In this document: positions 1 through 5,104 of the stretch, in pieces
Layout of the letters: the number at the start of each line of letters is the position of its first letter
Position numbering within the stretch: the first letter of the stretch is position 1
Assembly (NCBI GenBank): GCA_910587945.1
Contig: CAJUNI010000082.1
Location: 3,419 to 8,969, forward strand
Origin: an uncultured Parvibacter sp.
Lineage (GTDB): Bacteria > Actinomycetota > Coriobacteriia > Coriobacteriales > Eggerthellaceae
DNA length: 5,551 nucleotides
Direction of reading: 5' to 3'
The notes under the pieces: generated by a model
What the model was told of the DNA's origin: nothing
What the model saw: the letters and a program-made list of their open reading frames with translations, nothing else
Database searches by the model: none
Made by a program: the position numbers and the translations under genes

Positions 1-1392
1 GTCTACCTTTCAGTCAAAAAGTCCTTAGGAGAAGAACGGGGCAATGCCTACGCCTCCAACCTTTTAACATTGGTGGTGTTGATATTAGGTATCGCCAGCT
101 TGCTTTGCATGCTTTTTCCCGCCCAGGTCATCTTCACCCAGACGTTCTATTCCGACCAAGAAGAGATGGCACTCTCGGTATTCTTCTTCCAGTTCTTTGC
201 CATCCAAGTGGTGTTCTATGGCTGCTCTTCGGTGATATCGGGCCTTCTGAATGCCCATCGCGACTACCTTATGTCGTCACTCGCCCCCGTGTTCAACAAC
301 CTGATTGTTATCGCGTCATTCCTTATCTATAGCGCCGTCGCTACCCAGGATCCCCTAGCGGCGTTCTACGTTATTGCCATTGGAAACCCACTCGGTGTGT
401 TTGTCCAAATGGCTATTCAGATTCCTTCACTTCGGAAGAATGGTATCCATCTTCGGCCGCGCATCGACTTCCACGATCCCGCTCTTCGGGACACGTTGCG
501 CTTGGGTGCCCCTGCCCTCTTTGTGACTATCTGCTCCTTTGCAACGGTATCAGCCCAGAATGCTGCCTCCTATGTCTTTGCTGATAATGGACCTTCTGTC
601 ATTGCCTATGCCCGGCTCTGGTTTACCTTCCCCTACTCGTTCTTAGCTGTTCCCGTGACCACCGCTATGTTTACGGAACTCTCCGATATGGAAGCCGATG
701 GCGACACCAAAGGCGTCATTCGGGGTATTATCGATGGCTCATCCCAGATCATATTCCTCATGGTGCCCATGGCACTGTTTTTGGTAGTGTTCTCTCAACC
801 GCTGGTTACGCTCTATCACATTGGCGCATTTACAGAAGAAAGCATTGGACAAATTGCGCGCTACTTAGCTGTTATGGCCCTGGCGCTACCATTCTACGGC
901 GTCAACGCCTATCTCAATAAGGTCTTTAGTAGCATCCGGCGGATGGGGATCTTCTCTCTCATCAATTTTGTAGCTGTTGCCGCTCAAGTAGGTGTCATTG
1001 TGGCAGCGGCCTTTGGTTATCAGCACGGCTATGGGTTTACCCTTGAATCGGTAGCGGCCTCCACTGTCGTATCCTATGTCCTCGGCGACATTGTGGCCTT
1101 TATCTATCTGCGCGCCCATTATGGATCCATGGGACTGCGCACCATGATGCTCGTCATTCTTCGAAGCCTCGGCTTTGGTATTCTTGGTGCCGCTGCTGGG
1201 TTTGCTGTTACATCAGCCTTAAGCGCCCTTTTCGGGCCCCTTAATGGATCAATCCTCCAGGCACTCGGCTATTTGCTTGCAGGCGGCCTCGTAGGCTGTG
1301 TGGTGGCCTTTGGACCTGCGGTTGCCCTCCGCTCGCCTGAGGCGCTCTTCATTACCAGCATCGTCGATCGTCTTCGCCGTCGAGCTTCCTAA
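1..1392 (+). CDS. murJ: Lipid II flippase MurJ (MviN family), 5'-truncated by window edge
   Basis: The reading frame is open from base 1 to the TAA at 1390-1392, giving 463 residues with no start codon in view. MurJ moves lipid II from the cytoplasmic to the outer face of the membrane for peptidoglycan synthesis and belongs to the MOP exporter superfamily. I count about 12 hydrophobic segments, for example window residues 21-40, 58-80, 90-110 and 240-265. The family has 14 spans and about 510 residues, so roughly 60-70 residues and the first two spans are probably missing to the left. Family-like stretches are SSVISGLLNAHRDY near residue 75, the following SSLAPVFNNL, and the LYHIGAFTEES turn near residue 270. 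The end is basic (DRLRRRAS), as expected for a cytoplasmic tail. The gene converges on map with 21 bp between stops. A less likely alternative is another MOP-family polysaccharide exporter. Confidence 0.9.
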   Translation, partial: VYLSVKKSLGEERGNAYASNLLTLVVLILGIASLLCMLFPAQVIFTQTFYSDQEEMALSVFFFQFFAIQVVFYGCSSVISGLLNAHRDYLMSSLAPVFNNLIVIASFLIYSAVATQDPLAAFYVIAIGNPLGVFVQMAIQIPSLRKNGIHLRPRIDFHDPALRDTLRLGAPALFVTICSFATVSAQNAASYVFADNGPSVIAYARLWFTFPYSFLAVPVTTAMFTELSDMEADGDTKGVIRGIIDGSSQIIFLMVPMALFLVVFSQPLVTLYHIGAFTEESIGQIARYLAVMALALPFYGVNAYLNKVFSSIRRMGIFSLINFVAVAAQVGVIVAAAFGYQHGYGFTLESVAASTVVSYVLGDIVAFIYLRAHYGSMGLRTMMLVILRSLGFGILGAAAGFAVTSALSALFGPLNGSILQALGYLLAGGLVGCVVAFGPAVALRSPEALFITSIVDRLRRRAS

Positions 1393-1405
1393 GCAACTTG
1401 ACCCC

Positions 1406-1423
1406 AAAAAACCTTAGAGAGGT
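1406..1423 (-). terminator. Weak candidate terminator at the 3' end of map
   Basis: On the minus strand a short stem (ACCT, loop CTCTA, AGGT) overlaps the map stop codon and runs directly into a run of T residues (1406-1410). A second possible fold lies just upstream inside the coding end: AGAGG at 1440-1444 with CCTCT at 1418-1422, enclosing CGGA/TCCG. The stems are short, so this is a candidate only. No comparable hairpin with a T-run exists on the plus strand for murJ. Confidence 0.3.
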
Positions 1424-2199
1424 CGCGGATAGTCCGGTTCCTCTGTAAGTACGCGCACCCCAGAGTCGGTGATAGCGACCGTTTTCTCAAAGTGGGCAGA
1501 AGGAAGACCATCGCGGGTGCAGACCAGCCAGCCATCGGGCTGGAGCACTGTGCGATAGGTACCCATGGTTACCATGGGCTCAATAGCAATAACCATGCCC
1601 GGTTGAAGCACTAAGCCGGTATGGGGACGACCGTAATTACGCACCGTCGGCTCTTCATGCATCACGCGCCCAATGCCATGACCTGCATATTCGCGCACCA
1701 CCCCATAGCCCGCTCGTTCAGCTACTTTTTGAACGGCATGACCAATATCACCCAGCCGGTTACCACTTTGAGCTGCAGCAATACCCGCCCAGAGACTTTC
1801 TTCTGTCGTGGCCAGGAGTTTTTCCCAGTTAGAATCAATAGTGCCAACTCCATAAGTCCACGCATTATCCCCTACCCAGCCATCCACGATGGCACCGGTA
1901 TCAATGGAGATAATATCGCCCTCTTGGAGAATCCGCTGCTTCGAGGGGATACCATGAACGATCTCATCATTAATAGATGCGCATATGGTTCCCGGGAAAC
2001 CGCCATAGCCTTTGAAAGCAGGAATCCCACCCTCTTCACGAATGAGTGTTTCTGCAATCTCATCGAGTTCCGCCGTAGATACTCCTGGCTTTACTGCCTC
2101 GCCAACTTTGCGAAGGGCTTTAGCAGAAAGCCTCCCCGCTTCAGCCATAGCGTCAATTTCATCAGGGGTTTTAAGGGGAACGGAAGAACGGCGAAGCAT
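1414..2199 (-). CDS. map: Methionine aminopeptidase, type I
   Basis: This 261-residue enzyme removes the initiator methionine from nascent proteins at the ribosome after deformylation. It has the pita-bread metallopeptidase fold, and all family active-site residues are visible: H82 in VHGIPS, metal ligands D100 (SIDTGA) and D111 (GDNAWTY), H174 (YAGHGIGR), E207 (IAIEPM) and E238 (AHFEKT), plus H181 (MHEEP). Length and domain content match the short type Ia form without an N-terminal extension. The start at 2199 is preferred because TAGGAG (2205-2210) lies 5 nt upstream and the protein begins MLRRSSVPLKTPDEI. An in-frame ATG at 2256 would add 19 hydrophobic residues, but it lies inside the rplA terminator stem. 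The gene follows rplA but is separated from it by that terminator, so it is probably transcribed from its own promoter. Confidence 0.97.
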   Translation of the reverse strand: MLRRSSVPLKTPDEIDAMAEAGRLSAKALRKVGEAVKPGVSTAELDEIAETLIREEGGIPAFKGYGGFPGTICASINDEIVHGIPSKQRILQEGDIISIDTGAIVDGWVGDNAWTYGVGTIDSNWEKLLATTEESLWAGIAAAQSGNRLGDIGHAVQKVAERAGYGVVREYAGHGIGRVMHEEPTVRNYGRPHTGLVLQPGMVIAIEPMVTMGTYRTVLQPDGWLVCTRDGLPSAHFEKTVAITDSGVRVLTEEPDYPRPL

Positions 2200-2243
2200 G
2201 AAAACTCCTAACCGGATAAAGGGTGATAAAACACACAGGAGCC

Positions 2244-2252
2244 ATAATAGCA
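2244..2252 (-). promoter_or_regulatory. Candidate extended -10 promoter element for map
   Basis: Reading the minus strand, TGCTATTAT matches an extended -10 (TGn followed by TATAAT with one mismatch). It lies immediately downstream of the rplA terminator and about 45 nt before the map start, which would give a short leader of roughly 38 nt. No good -35 hexamer is visible at the usual distance, where the terminator loop lies. That is tolerable for an extended -10 promoter but keeps the call tentative. Confidence 0.4.
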
Positions 2253-2254
2253 AC

Positions 2255-2289
2255 AAAGCCCCGCCTTGCTGAGTACAAGGCGGGGCTTT
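2255..2289 (-). terminator. Intrinsic terminator after rplA
   Basis: A perfect 14-bp inverted repeat (2255-2268 with 2276-2289) encloses a 7-nt loop. It has a GC-rich core and an A3/T3 outer end. On the minus strand the stem runs into TTTGTTGCTATT, a short interrupted T-tract. It starts about 20 nt past the rplA stop and separates the rplK-rplA transcript from map. There is no plus-strand gene nearby for it to serve. Confidence 0.85.
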
Positions 2290-2309
2290 ATAAGGCGTGA
2301 GGAAATTAG

Positions 2310-3020
2310 TTACTCAGCGGTTTCCGTATAGGCACGGTTCACCGAAGAGTCCACCGGAACGCCCGGGCTCATGGTGGAAGAAACCATAATCGATTTCATA
2401 TACTTGCCCTTAGCAGCAGCCGGCTTCATACGGAGAATCTCGTCATAGACGGCGCCGTAGTTTTCAGCCAATTGCTCCGGGGTAAAGCTTGCCTTACCCA
2501 AGATGACATGAGCAATACCATAGCGGTCAGCACGGTACTCCACGCGGCCACCCTTGAGCTCATTGATAGCCTTTACCACGTCGTTGGTAACGGTACCGAG
2601 CTTGGGGTTAGGCATAAGGCCACGGGGGCCGAGGATTTTACCCAAACGGCCAACCTTGCCCATCTGATCCGGAGTAGCCACAGCGGCGTCAAAGTTGAAC
2701 TCGCCAGCCTGGATTTGAGCCATGAGTTCATCGGTGCCTACGATGTCAGCACCAGCTTCTTGAGCGGCACGAGCAGCTTCGCCCTCGGCGAACACAGCCA
2801 CGCGAACGTTCTTACCAGAACCGTTAGGAAGGCTTACGGTTCCACGAAGTTGCTGGTCTGCTTGACGAGTGTCAATGCCCAGACGGAAGTCGCCAGAGAT
2901 GGTCTCGTCGAAGTTTGCCGTAGAGATTTCCTTCAAGAGGCGCATAGCCTCCAGAGGAGCAACCGGCTCAGCAGGAACTTGAGCCAAAGCTGCTTCGTAT
3001 TTCTTAGAATGCTTAGCCAT
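2310..3020 (-). CDS. rplA: 50S ribosomal protein L1
   Basis: This 236-residue protein forms the L1 stalk of the large subunit, which contacts and helps release deacylated tRNA at the E site. In many bacteria it also represses its own operon by binding the mRNA. The family signature is plain at residues 119-145, with GRLGKILGPRGLMPNPKLGT at its core. Other typical segments are FDETISGDFRLGIDTRQADQ (37-56) and STMSPGVPVD (215-224). Length matches the usual 230-236. The start at 3020 is supported by AAAGGA (3028-3033) with a 7-nt spacer and the typical opening MAKHSKKY. It lies 78 nt downstream of rplK and almost certainly shares its transcript, which ends at the terminator centred near 2272. 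Confidence 0.98.
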   Translation of the reverse strand: MAKHSKKYEAALAQVPAEPVAPLEAMRLLKEISTANFDETISGDFRLGIDTRQADQQLRGTVSLPNGSGKNVRVAVFAEGEAARAAQEAGADIVGTDELMAQIQAGEFNFDAAVATPDQMGKVGRLGKILGPRGLMPNPKLGTVTNDVVKAINELKGGRVEYRADRYGIAHVILGKASFTPEQLAENYGAVYDEILRMKPAAAKGKYMKSIMVSSTMSPGVPVDSSVNRAYTETAE

Positions 3021-3046
3021 AATTCTTTCCTTTCGTGGTATCTATC

Positions 3047-3062
3047 GGGCGCTTCTTCGCCC
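3047..3062 (-). other. Small hairpin in the rplK-rplA spacer (start-proximal)
   Basis: GGGCG and CGCCC form a 5-bp GC-rich stem with a 6-nt loop, about 27 nt upstream of the rplA start and clear of its Shine-Dalgarno sequence. It has no following T-run, so it is not a terminator. A role in mRNA processing or in tuning rplA translation is possible but unproven. Confidence 0.35.
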
Positions 3063-3073
3063 TTCCACTTAAT

Positions 3074-3092
3074 CCGCTTAATTACAAAGCGG
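3074..3092 (-). other. Small hairpin in the rplK-rplA spacer (rplK-proximal)
   Basis: CCGCTT and AAGCGG form a 6-bp stem around a 7-nt loop just after the rplK stop. It can be extended by TAAT/ATTA across a 2-nt bulge. There is no T-tract, so it does not look like a terminator. It may protect the upstream mRNA or simply fill the spacer. Confidence 0.35.
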
Positions 3093-3098
3093 TTATTA

Positions 3099-3599
3099 CT
3101 AGTCGTCGATGGTCTTGCCCTGAAGCATGGCAGCAACCTTACGAGAAGGCACATACTTCTTCTTCATCGGGCGACCTTCAATGCGCACACCCATGGAGCG
3201 AGCGGTACCCGCAATGATTTCCATGGCAGCCTCAACGGTGTTTGCGTTGAGGTCGGGCAGCTTGATTTCAGCAATCTCGCGAAGCTGATCCTCGGTCAAC
3301 GTACCCACAGACTGAATCTGCGGAATACCTGCACCGTGCTGAATGCCAAGCTTTTCCTTGATAAGCACAGCTGCCGGAGGAGTCTTGCACACAAAGGTGA
3401 AGGACTTGTCCTCATAGACCGTGATCTCTACAGGAATGATGGTGCCTGATTGATCTTGGGTCTGGGCGTTGAACGCCTGGCAGAACTGCATGATGTTGAC
3501 GCCTTGAGCGCCAAGGGCGGGACCTACCGGAGGAGCCGGATTTGCGGCACCAGCCGGAATCTGGAGCTTAATAAAGCCCGTTGCTTTCTTGTCAGCCAT
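3099..3599 (-). CDS. rplK: 50S ribosomal protein L11 with C-terminal extension
   Basis: L11 binds the GTPase-associated region of 23S rRNA at the base of the L7/L12 stalk and influences elongation-factor turnover, stringent response and thiopeptide sensitivity. The N-terminal domain shows KLQIPAGAANPAPPVGPALG (11-30), including the conserved prolines at the thiopeptide-binding cleft, followed by GVNIMQFCQAFN. The C-terminal rRNA-binding domain ends with IAGTARSMGVRIEG (129-142), where most L11 proteins stop at about 142 residues. This one continues for 24 more residues, starting RPMKKKYVPSRK and ending KTIDD, for 166 in total. The start at 3599 follows AAGG (3607-3610) by 7 nt. It lies 110 nt downstream of nusG and upstream of rplA. 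Confidence 0.97.
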   Translation of the reverse strand: MADKKATGFIKLQIPAGAANPAPPVGPALGAQGVNIMQFCQAFNAQTQDQSGTIIPVEITVYEDKSFTFVCKTPPAAVLIKEKLGIQHGAGIPQIQSVGTLTEDQLREIAEIKLPDLNANTVEAAMEIIAGTARSMGVRIEGRPMKKKYVPSRKVAAMLQGKTIDD

Positions 3600-3709
3600 C
3601 TGACTGCCTTCCTTTCAGATGATCGAAATTCATTTCCTCTATCGCCAAAGCTCTTTCAATGAGAAGCCCCGGTCCACTCGGGCATTAAAAGAACTTGGAA
3701 TACTCAACT

Positions 3710-4240
3710 CTAGATTCTGGATACCTGGTCAAACGAAAGCTCCACCGGAGTTTCACGACCGAAGATGGAAACCATAACCTTGACCTTGCCTGCATCAGGC
3801 TGTACCTCAGAAATTGTTCCATCGAATTCTGCCAAGGGACCAGAAACCACTTTAACCGCCATACCAACTTCCAGATTTGTTGAAGTCTTCTTCGGGGCTT
3901 CGTGGCTGGTACGTTTCATGATCTTGTTGAACTCTTCGCGGGTGAGAGCCTGGGGGTTACCTTGGCTTCCCACAAATCCCGTTACACCAGGGGTGTTGCG
4001 TACCGCAGCCCAGCTGCGATCGTCCAACTCCATCCGCACAAGAACGTAACCCGGAAACACCTTGCGCTCGGTTTCTACCCGACGGCCACCGTCCTTGATT
4101 TCTGTGACGGTCTCAACCGGGATCTCAATGCCGAATACATTGTTCTCAAGACCCATGGTCTCAATGCGGGTTTCAAGGTTGCTCTTGACCTTATTCTCAT
4201 ATCCAGAATAGGTGTGCAGCACATACCACTTCTTAGTCAT
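3710..4240 (-). CDS. nusG: Transcription termination/antitermination protein NusG
   Basis: NusG binds the RNA polymerase clamp and modulates pausing, Rho-dependent termination and transcription-translation coupling through S10. The NGN domain spans about residues 1-110, with WYVLHTYSGYE (5-15) and the hallmark FPGYVLV (62-68). A linker (KRTSHEAPKKTS) leads to the KOW domain from about 124 to 176, which holds GMAVKVVSGPLAEFDG and the end sequence LSFDQVSRI. At 176 residues it is the standard short form, without the extra N-terminal arm common in many high-GC actinobacteria. The start at 4240 is fixed by a consensus AGGAGGA (4245-4251) 4 nt upstream. That site overlaps the secE stop codon, so translation of the two genes is probably coupled. 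It is cotranscribed with secE and perhaps with rplK-rplA. Confidence 0.98.
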   Translation of the reverse strand: MTKKWYVLHTYSGYENKVKSNLETRIETMGLENNVFGIEIPVETVTEIKDGGRRVETERKVFPGYVLVRMELDDRSWAAVRNTPGVTGFVGSQGNPQALTREEFNKIMKRTSHEAPKKTSTNLEVGMAVKVVSGPLAEFDGTISEVQPDAGKVKVMVSIFGRETPVELSFDQVSRI

Positions 4241-4249
4241 GACTTCCTC

Positions 4250-4654
4250 CTAGATACCAGAGATAGCCACCAGAAGCGGCGTAATAACAACGTTATCCAA
4301 CAGTGCGACAAAGATGCCGAAGAACAGCAACGCCACCACGACGACCCCACTCCAACGCAGTACGTCAGTGCGAGACGGCCAGGTGACACGCTTCATTTCC
4401 GCCTTTACATCGCGGAAGAACTGGAAGCGCTTCTTCTTAGGCTTCTTTTCCTCCTTCTTGGCATTCTTGACCGTTGCCTCAGGAGTCTTTGTTTCTTCAG
4501 CAGCGCTTTTCTTGAACAGACCCTTTTTAGGAGCCTCTTCGGTAGCTACTGCTTGCTCGACCTTCGGCTCTACCTCTTCAGCAGAGCGCTCCGCTTTGCG
4601 CTGCTGACGAGCGGCCGATGCTTTCGCTTTTTGGGTCTTGGATTTCTTTGCCAT
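4250..4654 (-). CDS. secE: Preprotein translocase subunit SecE, long N-terminal arm
   Basis: SecE clamps the two halves of SecY in the SecYEG membrane channel. The diagnostic part is at the C-terminus: the amphipathic helix FFRDVKAEMKRVTWPSRTDV (79-98) with the invariant TWPS, then a single membrane span at about 102-119 and a short hydrophobic tail (VVITPLLVAISGI). Before this come about 76 residues rich in Lys, Ala and Glu with no recognised domain, much longer than the minimal one-span SecE of about 60 residues. The start at 4654 is supported by AAAGG (4661-4665) with a 6-nt spacer and by MAKKSKTQKAKASA. The reading frame stays low-complexity and charged throughout the arm. The gene ends 9 nt before nusG, with its TAG inside the nusG ribosome-binding site. 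Confidence 0.95.
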   Translation of the reverse strand: MAKKSKTQKAKASAARQQRKAERSAEEVEPKVEQAVATEEAPKKGLFKKSAAEETKTPEATVKNAKKEEKKPKKKRFQFFRDVKAEMKRVTWPSRTDVLRWSGVVVVALLFFGIFVALLDNVVITPLLVAISGI

Positions 4655-4664
4655 GAATAACCTT

Positions 4665-4678
4665 TGCGAACTGCGAAC
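4665..4678 (-). repeat. Perfect tandem 7-mer before the secE ribosome-binding site
   Basis: The minus strand reads GTTCGCAGTTCGCA, two identical 7-nt copies, ending where the secE Shine-Dalgarno AAAGG begins. It lies between the tRNA-Trp terminator and secE, where the promoter or a leader for secE-nusG would be expected. Two copies this short can arise by chance, so no function is assigned. Confidence 0.4.
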
Positions 4679-4697
4679 AAATACCTATCTTATCGCC

Positions 4698-4720
4698 AAA
4701 AAAGCAGCCGCGGGGCTGCT
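4698..4720 (-). terminator. Intrinsic terminator after tRNA-Trp
   Basis: On the minus strand AGCAGCC (4714-4720), loop CCGC and GGCTGCT (4703-4709) form a 7-bp stem that leads into six T residues (4698-4703). The stem starts 13 nt after the encoded CCA of tRNA-Trp, in a good position to end the rpmG–tRNA transcript. If it is efficient, secE-nusG needs a promoter within the 43 nt between here and secE. The best -10-like hexamer I see there is TAAGAT (4687-4692), which matches the consensus only partly and has no clear -35. Confidence 0.8.
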
Positions 4721-4733
4721 CCCTAAAACAAGC

Positions 4734-4809
4734 TGGCACGCCAGGAAGGACTCGAACCCTCAACTTTCGGTTTTGGAGACCGACGCTCTACCAATTGAAC
4801 TACTGGCGT
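4734..4809 (-). tRNA. trnW: tRNA-Trp (anticodon CCA), CCA end encoded
   Basis: The 76-nt minus-strand sequence folds as a complete cloverleaf. The acceptor stem ACGCCAG/CTGGCGT pairs over 7 bp. The D arm is GTTC/GAGC around AATTGGTA. The anticodon stem TCGGT/ACCGA holds loop CTCCAAA with anticodon CCA at 4774-4776. The T arm is GAGGG/CCTTC (one G-U pair) with loop TTCGAGT. The discriminator base is G73 and the pair at 1:72 is A-U, both typical of bacterial tRNA-Trp. The terminal CCA (4734-4736) is encoded. It lies 25 nt after rpmG and is followed by a terminator. The placement between rpmG and secE is common in bacteria. Confidence 0.98.
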
Positions 4810-4834
4810 ATGCCTGTTTCTTTAGCCTGATCCT

Positions 4835-4984
4835 CTATCGAGTCTCACGATGCATGGTGTGATGACCACACCACTTGCAATACTTCTTGAACTCGATACG
4901 GTCAGGATTGTTCTGCTTGTTCTTCTTGGTCGTGTAATTGCGGCGCTTGCACTCGGTGCAGGCCAAAGTGACCAACGTACGCAT
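4835..4984 (-). CDS. rpmG: 50S ribosomal protein L33, zinc-binding (C+) form
   Basis: This 49-residue protein sits near the E site of the large subunit. It retains both zinc-ribbon pairs, C9-T-E-C12 and C36-K-W-C39, so it is the C+ form rather than the zinc-free paralogue expressed under zinc limitation. The family core includes NYTTKKNKQN (16-25) and the final stretch YCKWCGHHTMHRETR. The start at 4984 is supported by a strong AAAGGAG (4990-4996) 5 nt upstream. A longer in-frame extension back to 5056 would cross this site and has no family support. It stands 120 nt after tuf and 25 nt before tRNA-Trp, and is probably cotranscribed with the tRNA. Confidence 0.96.
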   Translation of the reverse strand: MRTLVTLACTECKRRNYTTKKNKQNNPDRIEFKKYCKWCGHHTMHRETR

Positions 4985-5021
4985 GAATTCTCCTTTACCG
5001 ATACGACGAACGCACGCTTCA

Positions 5022-5027
5022 ATCATA
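5022..5027 (-). promoter_or_regulatory. Candidate -10 element upstream of rpmG
   Basis: TATGAT on the minus strand, about 37 nt before the rpmG start and downstream of the tuf hairpin, matches the -10 consensus at five of six positions. No -35 hexamer is evident 16-18 nt further upstream, where the GC-rich hairpin lies. It would allow rpmG–tRNA-Trp transcription independent of tuf, but the call rests on one hexamer. Confidence 0.25.
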
Positions 5028-5040
5028 CACATGAATGGTG

Positions 5041-5081
5041 AAGTCGGCGGCCGCACCCGCGGGGGTAACGGCCGCCGCCTT
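5041..5081 (-). terminator. Long GC-rich hairpin after tuf, possible terminator
   Basis: CGGCGGCCG (5069-5077) pairs perfectly with CGGCCGCCG (5045-5053). AAG/CTT extends the stem beyond one mismatch, and ACCC/GGGT can pair within the loop. It begins about 23 nt past the tuf stop, the expected place for a terminator, but there is no T-run after it on the minus strand. It may act with partial efficiency, mark an RNA 3' end after trimming, or separate tuf from rpmG. Confidence 0.55.
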
Positions 5082-5104
5082 GAAGCGCAATGCTTAGAGT
5101 AACG

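Noticed and set aside
1621..2211. 196-codon plus-strand open frame opposite map
   Set aside because: It lies entirely within map on the opposite strand and has no recognisable protein features.
2200..2256. Hydrophobic 19-residue N-terminal extension of map resembling a signal anchor
   Set aside because: The upstream ATG lies inside the rplA terminator stem, and no ribosome-binding site precedes it that would be free of structure. The ATG at 2199 has a good Shine-Dalgarno sequence, and the enzyme is cytosolic.
2472..3449. 325-codon plus-strand open frame opposite rplA and rplK
   Set aside because: It spans two clear ribosomal protein genes and their spacer on the other strand. It shows no recognisable domain and is explained by the codon bias of the highly expressed genes opposite it.
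3600..3709. Definite L1-binding translational operator upstream of rplK
   Set aside because: The expected GTGGGAG-type strand with its partner could not be identified by eye, so it is listed only as a hypothesis to test.
3902..4660. 252-codon plus-strand open frame opposite nusG and secE
   Set aside because: It is antisense to two well-supported genes. Its composition mirrors the lysine-rich SecE arm read backwards (Leu/Phe-rich), with no family resemblance.
4985..5056. N-terminal extension of rpmG
   Set aside because: The in-frame extension crosses the strong Shine-Dalgarno sequence at 4990-4996, and L33 proteins are about 49-55 residues long, starting just before the first cysteine pair.
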